Below are positions 11,164-19,571 of a stretch of DNA of 33,286 nt, piece by piece. The position numbers and the translations under genes were made by a program. The DNA is from Lachnospiraceae bacterium. GTDB lineage: Bacteria > Bacillota > Clostridia > Lachnospirales > Lachnospiraceae. The stretch spans positions 1 through 33,286 of the forward strand of contig JAFTAU010000049.1 of the NCBI GenBank assembly GCA_017455435.1, in the 5' to 3' direction. Position 1 is the first letter of the stretch, and each line of letters opens with the position of its first letter. The notes below the pieces were generated by a model. That model worked only from the letters and a program-made list of their open reading frames with translations, made no database searches and was not told the origin of the DNA.

Positions 11164-11188
11164 GGCACCGTCCGGTTCGGACGGTGTC
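11164..11188 (+). other. GC-rich hairpin between ftsK and murE
   Basis: CACCGTCC (11166-11173) and GGACGGTG (11179-11186) pair perfectly around a 5-nt loop, extendable by two outer pairs. There is no T run, so it is not a canonical terminator. It sits 9 bases after the ftsK stop and about 25 bases before the murE ATG, where it could attenuate, stabilise an mRNA end, or be a protein site. Confidence 0.5.
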
Positions 11189-11213
11189 TGTGATAGAGAC
11201 TCGGAGATACGGG

Positions 11214-12677
11214 ATGAAACTTAAAAAACTTCTTAATGAATGTGAATACAGTCTTGTCAAAGGCTCTATAGACATAGAAATAAAAGATATTATTTATGAT
11301 TCGCGTGCTGCCGCGCCGGATACGCTTTTTATATGCATTCCGGGCAGCAGAATTGACTCTCATGATTTTATCGGAGACGTGATAAAAGCGGGCTGCCGCG
11401 CGATTGTTGTGTCACGCGATGTAGAGGTGAGCGGCGATGTAACGCTGATTCGTGTATCTGATCCCAGGCTGACTCTCGCCCTCGCCTCCTGTGCGCTGTT
11501 TGACTATCCGTCGAAAAAAATGAAGATGGTCGGAATAACCGGCACAAAAGGTAAAACCACCACTTCATATATGATAAAAGCCATTCTCGAGGCCGCCGGA
11601 AAGAAGACCGGACTTATCGGAACGAACGGAATAATAATCGGTGAAGAGCATTTCGAAACAAAAAACACCACGCCGGAATCCTACGAGCTGCAAAAATATT
11701 TTGCAAAAGCTGTTTCGGCAGGGTGCGAATACATGATTATGGAGGTGTCGTCCCAGGGTCTGAAAATGAACCGGGTTTCGGGAATTGTCTTTGATATCGG
11801 CATTTTTATGAACATCACGCCCGACCACATCGGAAAGGACGAGCACGCGGATTTTGAAGAATACCTTTACTGGAAATCAGTCCTTCTGACCCGCTGCAAA
11901 AAGGGTCTTGTAAATGCCGATGATCCGCATTTTTCCGAAATGATAAAAGGTCATACCTGCGAGCTTTTTACGTATGGTCTGGATGGCCCGCGGGACTTTA
12001 GAGCGGAGGACGCCTGCGAGCTTCACGAAGCGGGATTTATGGGCACGAAATACATTTTTTCCGGCAGAGAAAAATACGAGACCATGCTCGGGATTCCCGG
12101 AGGATTTAATGTATACAATGCGCTTGCGGCCGCGGCGACGGCGGAGCTTCTCGGCATCAAAAAGGAAGCGGTGACGGATGCGCTCAGAACCGTCAGGGTA
12201 AACGGCAGAATGCAGCTTGCATATGTGGGCGAAAAATTCAGCGTGATTATTGACTATGCGCACAACGGAGTCAGTGCAAACAGCATGCTGCGTACGCTCA
12301 GAAGCTACAATCCGCGCCGGCTTGTTGTAGTCTTTGGCTGCGGCGGTGACAGAGACCCTCACCGCAGGTATGAAATGGGCGAAGCAGTCGGGAGATTGGC
12401 CGATTTTGCCGTTATTACAAATGACAATCCGCGTTTTGAGGATCCGGCAAATATAATCAAAGACATTCATGTCGGCCTTGACCCCACGGGCTGCGAGTAT
12501 ATCGAGATTCCGGACAGACCGGAAGCTATAGCTTATGTGATGGAAAACGCCCATCAGGGCGACGTGATTGCCATTATCGGAAAGGGACACGAGGACTATC
12601 AGGAGGTCAGAGGCGTCAGGACGCATTTGTCAGACGCGGAAGAGGTTCAGAAAAACATAGTCCGGCTCGGTTTATAA
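11214..12677 (+). CDS. murE: UDP-MurNAc-tripeptide ligase MurE (meso-diaminopimelate-adding type)
   Basis: MurE adds the third residue to UDP-MurNAc-L-Ala-D-Glu. The protein has the Mur-ligase ATP loop GTKGKTT (110-116), the NTTPES substrate loop and ITPDHIGKDEHADFEEY. D404-N405-P406-R407 matches the DNPR motif of meso-DAP-adding MurE rather than the lysine type. Length from the chosen ATG is 487 residues. The ATG at 11214 has GGAG eight bases upstream. A GTG at 11184 in the same frame lies inside the hairpin and adds residues not seen in the family. It is followed two bases later by murF. In most clostridia this pair sits between the PBP gene and mraY, but here it follows ftsK. Confidence 0.95.
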   Translation: MKLKKLLNECEYSLVKGSIDIEIKDIIYDSRAAAPDTLFICIPGSRIDSHDFIGDVIKAGCRAIVVSRDVEVSGDVTLIRVSDPRLTLALASCALFDYPSKKMKMVGITGTKGKTTTSYMIKAILEAAGKKTGLIGTNGIIIGEEHFETKNTTPESYELQKYFAKAVSAGCEYMIMEVSSQGLKMNRVSGIVFDIGIFMNITPDHIGKDEHADFEEYLYWKSVLLTRCKKGLVNADDPHFSEMIKGHTCELFTYGLDGPRDFRAEDACELHEAGFMGTKYIFSGREKYETMLGIPGGFNVYNALAAAATAELLGIKKEAVTDALRTVRVNGRMQLAYVGEKFSVIIDYAHNGVSANSMLRTLRSYNPRRLVVVFGCGGDRDPHRRYEMGEAVGRLADFAVITNDNPRFEDPANIIKDIHVGLDPTGCEYIEIPDRPEAIAYVMENAHQGDVIAIIGKGHEDYQEVRGVRTHLSDAEEVQKNIVRLGL

Positions 12678-12679
12678 AA

Positions 12680-14065
12680 ATGGAAAACATCTGCGTAAAA
12701 GATATTCTGAAAGCCACCGGGGGAAAGCTCCTGTGCGGCAGTGAAAACACCATTGTCAGTAAAATGGCTGTGGACTCCCGCAAAATTGAAAGCGGAGATT
12801 TGTACGTCCCCATTATAGGTGAAAAGACGGACGGACATCTGTATATTGATTCCGCCTTTAAAAACGGCGCTGCTGCGGCGCTGACCGGCCGCGATATGCC
12901 GCTCCGTGCAGACGGAAAGGCTCTTGTGCGTGTAGAGGACACCATGGAGGCTCTCAGGAATATCGGCCATTATCTCAGAGGCGGCATGAAAATGCCTTTT
13001 GTGGGCATTACCGGCAGCGTCGGGAAGACGACCACCAGGGAAATGACGGTCTGTGCGCTCTCGGCTGTAAAAAGCGTCACCTCAACATCCGGAAACAGCA
13101 ACAGCCAGATAGGAGTTCCGCTCACCCTCTCCATGCTTGATCCGAATGCCGACATTGCCGTTATGGAGTTCGGAGTCAGTGAGCCCGGAGAAATGTCAAA
13201 AATCGCGTCTATTGGCCGCCCGGACATAGCCTTAATCACAAATATCGGCGTGTCTCACATAGAAAATCTCGGCTCGCGTGAAGGCATTCTGGGGGAAAAG
13301 TTGCACATCACCGACGGCTTTGATGAGCACGGTACTTTGTTTGTAAACGGAGATGACCCGCTTCTCAGAAATCTGAAAGGCAGTCTGCCATTTAATGTAT
13401 TTACCTACGGACTATCCGAGGGCTGTGATATCATGGCGTCGGATATTAATGCCGGCGGCGCACAAAGCTGTTTTTCGGTCAGCTTTCCCGGTAATATGTC
13501 TTCCGCCCCGGTTCGGGTGCGCCTGTCGGTTCCGGGAAAGCATATGATATTAAACGCTCTTGCGGCGCTTTCCGTATGCGCCTTATCCGGACTTGATCTG
13601 AAACTCTGCGCAAAAAAACTGGAAACCTTTTCCGGCTTTGAGCGCCGCCTTCAGATAAAGGAGCTTGACGGCTTCACCCTGATAGACGATTCCTACAACG
13701 CCAGCCCCGATTCGGCAAAGGCAGCTCTTGACGTTCTGGGAGGAACCGGCTGTGGCGGCAGAAAGATTGCAGTACTGGCCGATATGCTGGAGCTCGGCGA
13801 AAACGCGCCGCTTTATCACAGGCAGGTGGGAGAGCATGCAGTAAAGGTCAGACCCGATATCGTAATTACTATCGGAGAGCTTTCGCGTAATATAGCGGAA
13901 GCGACGAAGGCTGCCGGAATTGAGACGTATATCTGCGAGGACAACGCCGGCGCGACAGAAACGCTTCGCGGGCTGATTCGCAGAGGCGATACCGTGCTGC
14001 TCAAAGGCTCAAACGGAATGAAGCTGAATGAAATCGTAAAAGCCGCGGAGGGATTTAGGGCTTGA
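12680..14065 (+). CDS. murF: UDP-MurNAc-tripeptide-D-Ala-D-Ala ligase MurF
   Basis: MurF attaches D-Ala-D-Ala to finish the UDP-MurNAc-pentapeptide in the cytoplasm. Visible features are an N-terminal MurF domain with VDSRKIESGDLYVPIIGEK, the ATP loop GSVGKTTT (about 112-119), NSNSQIGVPLTL, and the C-terminal ligase domain with LIDDSYNASPDS and LADMLELGE. The 461 residues fit the family. The ATG lies two bases after the murE stop, and the stop overlaps the TTG start of priA (TTGA). Product passes to MraY, encoded in this window at 27033. Confidence 0.96.
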   Translation: MENICVKDILKATGGKLLCGSENTIVSKMAVDSRKIESGDLYVPIIGEKTDGHLYIDSAFKNGAAAALTGRDMPLRADGKALVRVEDTMEALRNIGHYLRGGMKMPFVGITGSVGKTTTREMTVCALSAVKSVTSTSGNSNSQIGVPLTLSMLDPNADIAVMEFGVSEPGEMSKIASIGRPDIALITNIGVSHIENLGSREGILGEKLHITDGFDEHGTLFVNGDDPLLRNLKGSLPFNVFTYGLSEGCDIMASDINAGGAQSCFSVSFPGNMSSAPVRVRLSVPGKHMILNALAALSVCALSGLDLKLCAKKLETFSGFERRLQIKELDGFTLIDDSYNASPDSAKAALDVLGGTGCGGRKIAVLADMLELGENAPLYHRQVGEHAVKVRPDIVITIGELSRNIAEATKAAGIETYICEDNAGATETLRGLIRRGDTVLLKGSNGMKLNEIVKAAEGFRA

Positions 14066-14379
14066 AATATGCAGGAGTAATAGTTGACATATCGCTTCAA
14101 AAACTGGATCGCGTCTTTGATTACGCGGTTCCTGAAGCTCTGCAGCCGGAGACTGCATCCGGCGTCAGAGTGCGCGTGCCTTTCGGCGGAAGGGAGCTGA
14201 CAGGTTACGTGCTCGAGGTTTCGGACACTACAAAGCTGCCCGCCTCAAAAATCAAAAGCATTATTTCCATAGAAGAAAAATCTGTTCCCATAGATTCTGA
14301 ATTGATTGAGATGGCTGAATTTATGAAAAACCGCTACGGCTGTACGCTTAATCAGGCCTTAAAAACGGTTCTTCCGTAA
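14062..14379 (+). CDS. priA: Primosomal protein PriA, N-terminal fragment ending at an in-frame stop
   Basis: These 105 codons encode the PriA N-terminal DNA-3'-end-binding domain: YAGVIVDISLQKLDRVFDY, VPFGGRELTGYV, and MKNRYGCTLNQALKTVLP at its end. A TAA at 14377-14379 then stops the frame. The same frame stays open after it and runs into the helicase body (next entry), so a single nonsense codon, not a frameshift, divides the gene. The start is TTG, overlapping the murF stop. The stop falls at the natural boundary between the 3'-binding domain and the rest. It could be a true nonsense mutation, a split gene, or a sequence error. The isolated domain has no known stand-alone role. Confidence 0.85.
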   Translation: MKYAGVIVDISLQKLDRVFDYAVPEALQPETASGVRVRVPFGGRELTGYVLEVSDTTKLPASKIKSIISIEEKSVPIDSELIEMAEFMKNRYGCTLNQALKTVLP

Positions 14380-14514
14380 AAAATAAAAATAACGAAAAGA
14401 ACGACCAGAGTAGCACAGACGCCAGTCACAAGTGCTGCGGCCCCGGATCCTCAGCTGACCGAAAATCAAAAAGAAATATCCCGCCGGATACTGTCCCGCT
14501 TTCCGAGGACGGCA

Positions 14515-16029
14515 TTGATTCACGGAATCACCGGCAGCGGAAAAACCAGGATTTATATGGAGCTGATCGACAAAATAATTGCCGAAAAAAAGCAGGCCAT
14601 TTTGCTGATTCCGGAAATATCACTCACACTTCAAAACCTGAACATTTTTTATTCAAAATACGGTGAGAGGGTGGGGATTATCAATTCCAGACAGTCCGCG
14701 GGCGAAAAATACGATATAGTCGAAAAAGCCGCTCACGGTGGAATTGATTTGATTATCGGTCCGCGCTCCGCCGTGTTTGCGCCATTTCCGTCGCTGGGGC
14801 TGATTATCGTGGACGAAGAGCACGAAAGTGCTTATTTTTCGGAAACCATCCCCAGGTACAAAACCGTAGAGGTGGCGGAAAAACGCGCTCAGATAGCCGG
14901 AGCGGGGCTGGTTCTCGGTTCGGCCACGCCCCTTATGGAGGATTACAAAAAAGCCCTTTCGGGAAAGTATGATCTTTATACACTAAAAGAACGCGCTGTA
15001 AGCGGCAGCCGTCTTCCTGCGGTGCATATAGTGGATCTGCGGGAGGAGCTTCGGGTCGGAAACAAGACAGTATTCAGCCGCGAGCTCGCCGCCGCGATTC
15101 GCGACAGGCTCGACAAAAAAGAACAGACGATGCTGTTTTTAAACAGGCGCGGCTACGCGGGGTTCGTTTCGTGCAGAGCCTGCGGCTATGTAATCAAATG
15201 CCGTCACTGCGATGTTTCGCTAAAGGCTCATTACGGCGGACGGCTCGTTTGCCATTACTGCGGCTATGAAGAAAAAATGCCGCAAGTCTGCCCGTCGTGC
15301 GGCCAAAAAAAAATCGGCGCGTTCGGGCTCGGTACAGAGCAGGTGGAGAGCATGGTCGGGCAGTATTTCCCGGATGCGAGAGTCCTTCGTATGGACACCG
15401 ACACCACGAGCGGCAAGGCGGGACACAGCAGAATAATAGACAGCTTTGCAAAGGGCAAAGCCGATATTCTGATCGGCACTCAGATGATAGTAAAGGGGCA
15501 CGATTTTCCCGGTGTTACGCTGGTGGGCGTGATTGCCGCGGACTTGTCGCTTTATTCAAACGATTTCAGAGCGTCGGAGCGGACGTTCCAGCTTCTTACA
15601 CAGGCCGCAGGACGCGCCGGCAGAGGAGACAAGGAGGGGCTGGTCATCATTCAGACCTATAACCCCGACAATCCCACTATACTTATGGCCTCAAAACAGG
15701 ATTATGAAAGCTTTTATGCCGACGAAATCAAATACAGGAGCCTCCTGGATTACCCGCCTGCCGGAGCGATGCTCAGCGTTCTTCTGACAAACGAATCAGA
15801 GAGCGAGGTGTGGTCGGAGACTGATTATGTTCTGGAAATGATTCGAAAGCGCTACTCGGGGCGGGAATTAAAAATCATAGGTCCGTCCGATGCCGGCATA
15901 AAAAAGATTCAGGACAGATACAGACGTGTATTTTTTATAAAATATCCCGATGAAGAATTGTTAAAAGAAATTCAAAATGTTATTATAAAAGAGCCTTTAT
16001 CTTCATTGATTCAGGCAGATGTTTTATAA
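14515..16029 (+). CDS. priA: PriA helicase body (same frame as the upstream fragment, downstream of an in-frame TAA)
   Basis: PriA is the 3'-5' helicase that restarts stalled replication forks. This part carries the Walker A loop GITGSGKT, DEEHESAY (motif II), the zinc-binding insert with eight Cys from CRACGYVIKCRHC through CHYCGY to CPSCG, GTQMIVKGHDFPGV, and QAAGRAGRG (motif VI). The frame is open from 14380, and codons 14440-14475 (encoding PDPQLTENQKEI) look like genuine PriA helicase N-terminus. A TTG at 14515 with GAGG upstream could start translation but would drop that helix. Only about 33 codons lie between the 3'-binding domain and the helicase, so the usual winged-helix domain seems missing. 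Total length with the fragment is about 655 residues, short for PriA (about 730-800). Whether active protein is made is unclear. Confidence 0.85.
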   Translation: MIHGITGSGKTRIYMELIDKIIAEKKQAILLIPEISLTLQNLNIFYSKYGERVGIINSRQSAGEKYDIVEKAAHGGIDLIIGPRSAVFAPFPSLGLIIVDEEHESAYFSETIPRYKTVEVAEKRAQIAGAGLVLGSATPLMEDYKKALSGKYDLYTLKERAVSGSRLPAVHIVDLREELRVGNKTVFSRELAAAIRDRLDKKEQTMLFLNRRGYAGFVSCRACGYVIKCRHCDVSLKAHYGGRLVCHYCGYEEKMPQVCPSCGQKKIGAFGLGTEQVESMVGQYFPDARVLRMDTDTTSGKAGHSRIIDSFAKGKADILIGTQMIVKGHDFPGVTLVGVIAADLSLYSNDFRASERTFQLLTQAAGRAGRGDKEGLVIIQTYNPDNPTILMASKQDYESFYADEIKYRSLLDYPPAGAMLSVLLTNESESEVWSETDYVLEMIRKRYSGRELKIIGPSDAGIKKIQDRYRRVFFIKYPDEELLKEIQNVIIKEPLSSLIQADVL

Positions 16030-16047
16030 ATTGCCGGAGGTATTGCC

Positions 16048-16533
16048 ATGGCGATCAGAACAATCAGAGAGGCGGGAGACGAGATCCTGCGGGGCAGCGC
16101 AAAGCCTGTCACGGAGATGACACCCCGGATTTCTGCCGCTATCAGCGACATGTACGAAACCATGTACGATGCCGCAGGAGTGGGTCTGGCTGCTCCTCAG
16201 ATCGGCATCAGAAAAAGGTTTTTTGTGGTGGATGTTCCGGATGAGGACGGCAGTTCTCACAAATATACCATGATTAATCCCGAAATCCTCGAAACCTCGG
16301 GGGAGCAGGAAGGGTTTGAAGGCTGCCTGTCCGTGCCCGGAAAACACGGAACAGTGATTCGCCCCATGCGTGTCAGGGTGCGTGCGCAGGGAGAAGATAT
16401 GCAGTGGTATGAGGTGGAGGCCGAAGGACTGCTGGCCAGAGCCATTCTCCACGAAAACGACCATCTAAACGGTATTTTATATACCGATCTGGTAAAGGGC
16501 GAGCTGCTTGACAACGACGAAGAGGAAGAATAG
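16048..16533 (+). CDS. def: Peptide deformylase
   Basis: Peptide deformylase removes the N-formyl group from new proteins using a metal ion. All three family motifs are present: GVGLAAPQIG (motif 1), EGCLSVPGK with ligand C93, and H135-E136-N-D-H139 (HExxH). The 161-residue length is that of a type 1/3 enzyme. GGAGG ten bases upstream supports the ATG. It lies 18 bases after priA; a fmt gene often follows def in bacteria, but here a dockerin gene does, only five bases after the stop. Confidence 0.96.
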   Translation: MAIRTIREAGDEILRGSAKPVTEMTPRISAAISDMYETMYDAAGVGLAAPQIGIRKRFFVVDVPDEDGSSHKYTMINPEILETSGEQEGFEGCLSVPGKHGTVIRPMRVRVRAQGEDMQWYEVEAEGLLARAILHENDHLNGILYTDLVKGELLDNDEEEE

Positions 16534-16538
16534 CCTTG

Positions 16539-16949
16539 ATGAGAAACAGGCGCAGTTTCAAAATTCTTATGCTTTCGTTGTGCTTTGCGGTTTGCTTTGC
16601 AATTATCGCATTGACAGGCGCGGCGGTTGCGGGCGGAAACGAAATTGAACTTCCTACGGTTACTTTTGATTCCTCACAGGGGGGCTTTTACGGAGATACG
16701 GACTATTTTCTGCCGGGAGATATGAACGGCGATGAAAAGACGGACGAAAAAGATGCGGAGTATTTTTTGATGTATCTGTACTTCCCGGAACAGTATCCGA
16801 TTGAGGATCAAAAACTGGATCTCAACGGTGACGGGTTTGTAACAGACGCCGACGTAGCGTACCTTCTCTGCTATCTAAAAGACAGCGACAGTTTTCCGAT
16901 AGCCGAAAGTACTGTTTACGAAGGCGACGAGAGCGGCGGGAGAAGCTGA
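16539..16949 (+). CDS. Small secreted protein consisting essentially of a dockerin module
   Basis: The 136-residue product has a signal peptide (basic MRNRRS, hydrophobic 8-27, likely cleavage after AVA at about 31). A spacer of about 27 residues follows, then a dockerin type I-like module: two calcium-loop repeats with D61-N63-D65-D72 and D94-N96-D98-D105, each followed by a helix (EYFLMYL and VAYLLCYL). Dockerins are known to bind cohesins and assemble extracellular complexes, usually as appendages of enzymes; here no catalytic domain is present. The ATG at 16539 is preferred over the adjacent TTG at 16536. It is five bases after def and 35 bases before a second secreted protein that may carry a cohesin-like fold. 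Family assignment is firm from the motif; the role is inference. Confidence 0.82.
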   Translation: MRNRRSFKILMLSLCFAVCFAIIALTGAAVAGGNEIELPTVTFDSSQGGFYGDTDYFLPGDMNGDEKTDEKDAEYFLMYLYFPEQYPIEDQKLDLNGDGFVTDADVAYLLCYLKDSDSFPIAESTVYEGDESGGRS

Positions 16950-16984
16950 CCGGCTTTTCCCCACTTGATTGAAACGGAGACAAA

Positions 16985-18106
16985 ATGAAGATCAGAACAA
17001 TTGCCATAATCGCCGCAGCAGCGCTGATACTGATTTTTGCCGAAGCAGCCGCGGCAAAAGACGGCTCTCTTTCACTGTCTGTCTGCACAGATGACGGAAA
17101 GATGATAAAAGGTCAGGATGCCAAGGTTGATCTCCTGCTTGGCAAAGCGACGGAGGCGACGTCCGGTGCTTTCTCTGTCACGACGAAGCAGGGAATAACA
17201 GTAAAAGAAGTTGTCTGGAATATTGAAAATGTGAGCTTCAAACCATTTGATTCCGATACTAACTGCGGAGCATTTCTTAACGAAATTGTTAACGGTACTG
17301 CTGCGAGAAAGCCCATTTCGGGCAACGTTCTTACACTCACCGTAAGCGTTTCGGGGAATCTGTCCGGGACGGTTAATAATGCGATAGAACTGGAGCTTAC
17401 CCTGGGGGACAGCACACTGCCGAACGAAGAAGAAACAGTATTTTGCGAAACGGTTTCACTTAGTGTTGAAATAATGAATTCGCCTCATAATACCGTCTTA
17501 AAGGACGCGGCAGACGGAAAATGGTATTACTACAGCGACGGCGCCAGGGACATGAGTTTTACCGGTTTTGCCGAAAATGTGAACGGCCGCTGGCGCGTCG
17601 AAAACGGAACGGTTGATTTTGATTACTCCGATGTCGCGAAGGATAAAGGAGAATGGAGATATTACAAGGACGGAAAGTGGCAGAAGACCGCAGAGACTGT
17701 CGCCAAAAATTCAAACGGCTGGTGGTATATAAAAAGCGGAGTCGTTCAGTTTGACGTCACGAGCGTGGTAAAACGCGCTGATAATGCCACCTGGTGGTAT
17801 GTAAAGGGCGGCAAGGTTCAGTTTGACGTCACGAGTGTGGTAAAACGCGCAGACAACGGCACCTGGTGGTATGTAAAGGGCGGCAAGGTTCAGTTTGACG
17901 TCACGAGCGTGGTAAAACGCGCAGACAACGGCACCTGGTGGTACGTAAAGAATGGTCAGGTACGGTTTGACGAAACCGGAATTGTGAAGCGCGTCGACAA
18001 CGGCACACGGTGGTATGTCAAAAAAGGCCAGGTGCAGTTTGATTATTCCGGAACCGTAGAATATAACGGAAAGACCTATACCATAAAAAAAGGAAAAGTA
18101 GTTTAA
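16985..18106 (+). CDS. Secreted protein with a beta-sandwich (possibly cohesin-like) domain and C-terminal W-W-Y repeats
   Basis: The 373-residue product has a signal peptide (hydrophobic 5-20, likely cleavage after AEAAAA at about 24). Residues about 27-165 look like an all-beta domain with alternating hydrophobic residues; the position in the gene and the pattern ([11 protein letters not shown] near the start, [19 protein letters not shown], then [11 protein letters not shown]) recall cohesin or CBM2/3-type folds, but no decisive signature is visible. Residues about 175-360 are repeats of the kind [14 protein letters not shown], the cell-wall/glucan-binding-like W-W-Y repeats common in clostridial surface proteins; the 24-residue unit is nearly identical in the centre. 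GGAGA precedes the ATG. gltX starts 13 bases later. Likely a surface protein, possibly partner of the dockerin protein. Confidence 0.75.
   Translation: MKIRTIAIIAAAALILIFAEAAAAKDGSLSLSVCTDDGKMIKGQDAKVDLLLGKATEATSGAFSVTTKQGITVKEVVWNIENVSFKPFDSDTNCGAFLNEIVNGTAARKPISGNVLTLTVSVSGNLSGTVNNAIELELTLGDSTLPNEEETVFCETVSLSVEIMNSPHNTVLKDAADGKWYYYSDGARDMSFTGFAENVNGRWRVENGTVDFDYSDVAKDKGEWRYYKDGKWQKTAETVAKNSNGWWYIKSGVVQFDVTSVVKRADNATWWYVKGGKVQFDVTSVVKRADNGTWWYVKGGKVQFDVTSVVKRADNGTWWYVKNGQVRFDETGIVKRVDNGTRWYVKKGQVQFDYSGTVEYNGKTYTIKKGKVV
17744..18031 (+). repeat. 72-bp tandem repeats within the secreted repeat protein gene
   Basis: Four consecutive 72-base units start at 17744, 17816, 17888 and 17960, each encoding 24 residues of the form [20 protein letters not shown] plus a short K/G linker. 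The first three are almost identical at the DNA level (for example GTTCAGTTTGACGTCACGAG begins units one and three), while the fourth has diverged. A partial fifth starts at 18032. This indicates recent unit duplication and probable copy-number variation. Confidence 0.92.
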
Positions 18107-18119
18107 GGAGTATGTAGTT

Positions 18120-19571
18120 ATGACAAAAATCCGCACGAGATACGCGCCCAGTCCCACAGGCAGAATGCATGTAGGAAATCTCAGAACGGCGCTGTACGCC
18201 TATCTGATAACCCGCCACGCGGGAGGCGATTTTATTCTGCGCATCGAGGATACCGATCAGGAAAGGTATTTTGAAGGCGCGGTCGATATTATCTATCGCA
18301 CTCTCGAAAAGACCGGACTCGACTATGATGAGGGACCGGACAAGGACGGCGGCGTGGGTCCGTATGTCCAGTCTGAGCGCATGAAGACCGGCATATATAT
18401 GAAATACGCGCTTCAGCTCGTAGAAAAGGGCGAGGCATACTACTGCTTCTGCGACAAGGAACGTCTGGAACGGCTGCACGCGGAAGCGGCGGATGGAGAG
18501 GTCGCGAAATACGACAAGCATTGCCTTTCGCTGACCAAAGAAGAAATTGAGGCAAATCTCGCCGCCGGAAAGCCGTTTGTTATCAGGCAGAACATCCCCG
18601 CTGAGGGCACGACCACCTTCCATGACGAGATATACGGCGATATCACTGCGCCTAATGAGGAGCTGGACGATATGGTTCTGATAAAGTCCGACGGATATCC
18701 CACCTACAATTTTGCCAACGTGGTGGACGATCACCTGATGGGGATTACGCATGTCGTCAGAGGAAATGAGTATCTTTCATCCGCGCCTAAATACACCAGG
18801 CTTTACGCGGCCTTCGGCTGGGAGGAGCCGGTCTACGTTCATTGCCCTCTTATCACCGATGAGGAGCATAAAAAGCTTTCAAAGCGCAGCGGACATTCTT
18901 CTTATGAAGACCTGATTGAGCAGGGCTTTGTGAATGAAGCTGTGGTCAATTTCGTGGCGCTGCTCGGCTGGAGCCCGGAAAACAATCAGGAGATAATGAC
19001 AAAGCAGGAGCTGATTGAGGCTTTTGATTACAAAAAAATCAGCAAATCTCCCGCGGTTTTTGACATTCAGAAGCTTCGCTGGATGAACGGCGAATACATC
19101 AAGCAGATGGACGATGAAGACTACCTTATGAGGGCGCTGCCGGAGGTCTCAAAGGCAGTCACAAAGCCCTATGACCTGCGAAAGATTGCCATGCTTCTTA
19201 AGGGGCGCATAGAGGTGTTCCCTGACATTCCTTCTATGATAGATTTCTTTGAGGAACTGCCGGACTACGACACTGAGATCTATGCGCACAAGAAAATGAA
19301 AACCAACTCCGAAAACTCGCTGGAAGTTCTTACGGAGCTTCTTCCGAGATTTGAGGAGAGCGACGATTATTCCTTCGAGGGCATTCAAAAGCTTCTGACG
19401 GATTATATCGCTGAAAAAGAAATCAAAAACGGACAGGCGCTCTGGCCGGTCCGCATTGCCGTCTCGGGAAAGCAATCCACTCCGGGCGGCGCATATGAAA
19501 TTATGGAAATACTTGGGAAAGAGGAGAGCCTGCGCCGAATCAGAATCGGCATTGAAAAGCTGAAACAATAA
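18120..19571 (+). CDS. gltX: Glutamyl-tRNA synthetase
   Basis: This class I synthetase charges tRNA-Glu. It opens with [19 protein letters not shown], containing the HIGH-type H17-V-G-N20, and carries the KMSKS-type loop K252-L-S-K255-R. A catalytic-domain motif, [14 protein letters not shown] (here [17 protein letters not shown]), is present. At 483 residues it is the standard bacterial length. The last third is the helical anticodon-binding domain. AAGGAG eight bases upstream fixes the ATG. Its stop codon shares one base with the next gene's start. Whether it also charges tRNA-Gln, as is common in Firmicutes lacking GlnRS, cannot be seen here. Confidence 0.96.
   Translation: MTKIRTRYAPSPTGRMHVGNLRTALYAYLITRHAGGDFILRIEDTDQERYFEGAVDIIYRTLEKTGLDYDEGPDKDGGVGPYVQSERMKTGIYMKYALQLVEKGEAYYCFCDKERLERLHAEAADGEVAKYDKHCLSLTKEEIEANLAAGKPFVIRQNIPAEGTTTFHDEIYGDITAPNEELDDMVLIKSDGYPTYNFANVVDDHLMGITHVVRGNEYLSSAPKYTRLYAAFGWEEPVYVHCPLITDEEHKKLSKRSGHSSYEDLIEQGFVNEAVVNFVALLGWSPENNQEIMTKQELIEAFDYKKISKSPAVFDIQKLRWMNGEYIKQMDDEDYLMRALPEVSKAVTKPYDLRKIAMLLKGRIEVFPDIPSMIDFFEELPDYDTEIYAHKKMKTNSENSLEVLTELLPRFEESDDYSFEGIQKLLTDYIAEKEIKNGQALWPVRIAVSGKQSTPGGAYEIMEILGKEESLRRIRIGIEKLKQ

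Noticed and set aside
11184..11213. GTG start giving a 10-residue longer MurE
   Set aside because: It lies inside the hairpin and lacks a ribosome site; the ATG at 11214 has one and matches the family start.
14380..14514. Frameshift in priA
   Set aside because: The helicase half and the N-terminal half share the same frame, so a nonsense codon explains the break better than a single indel.
17744..18031. CRISPR array
   Set aside because: The 72-bp units are contiguous, in frame and have no unique spacers; they are protein-coding repeats.
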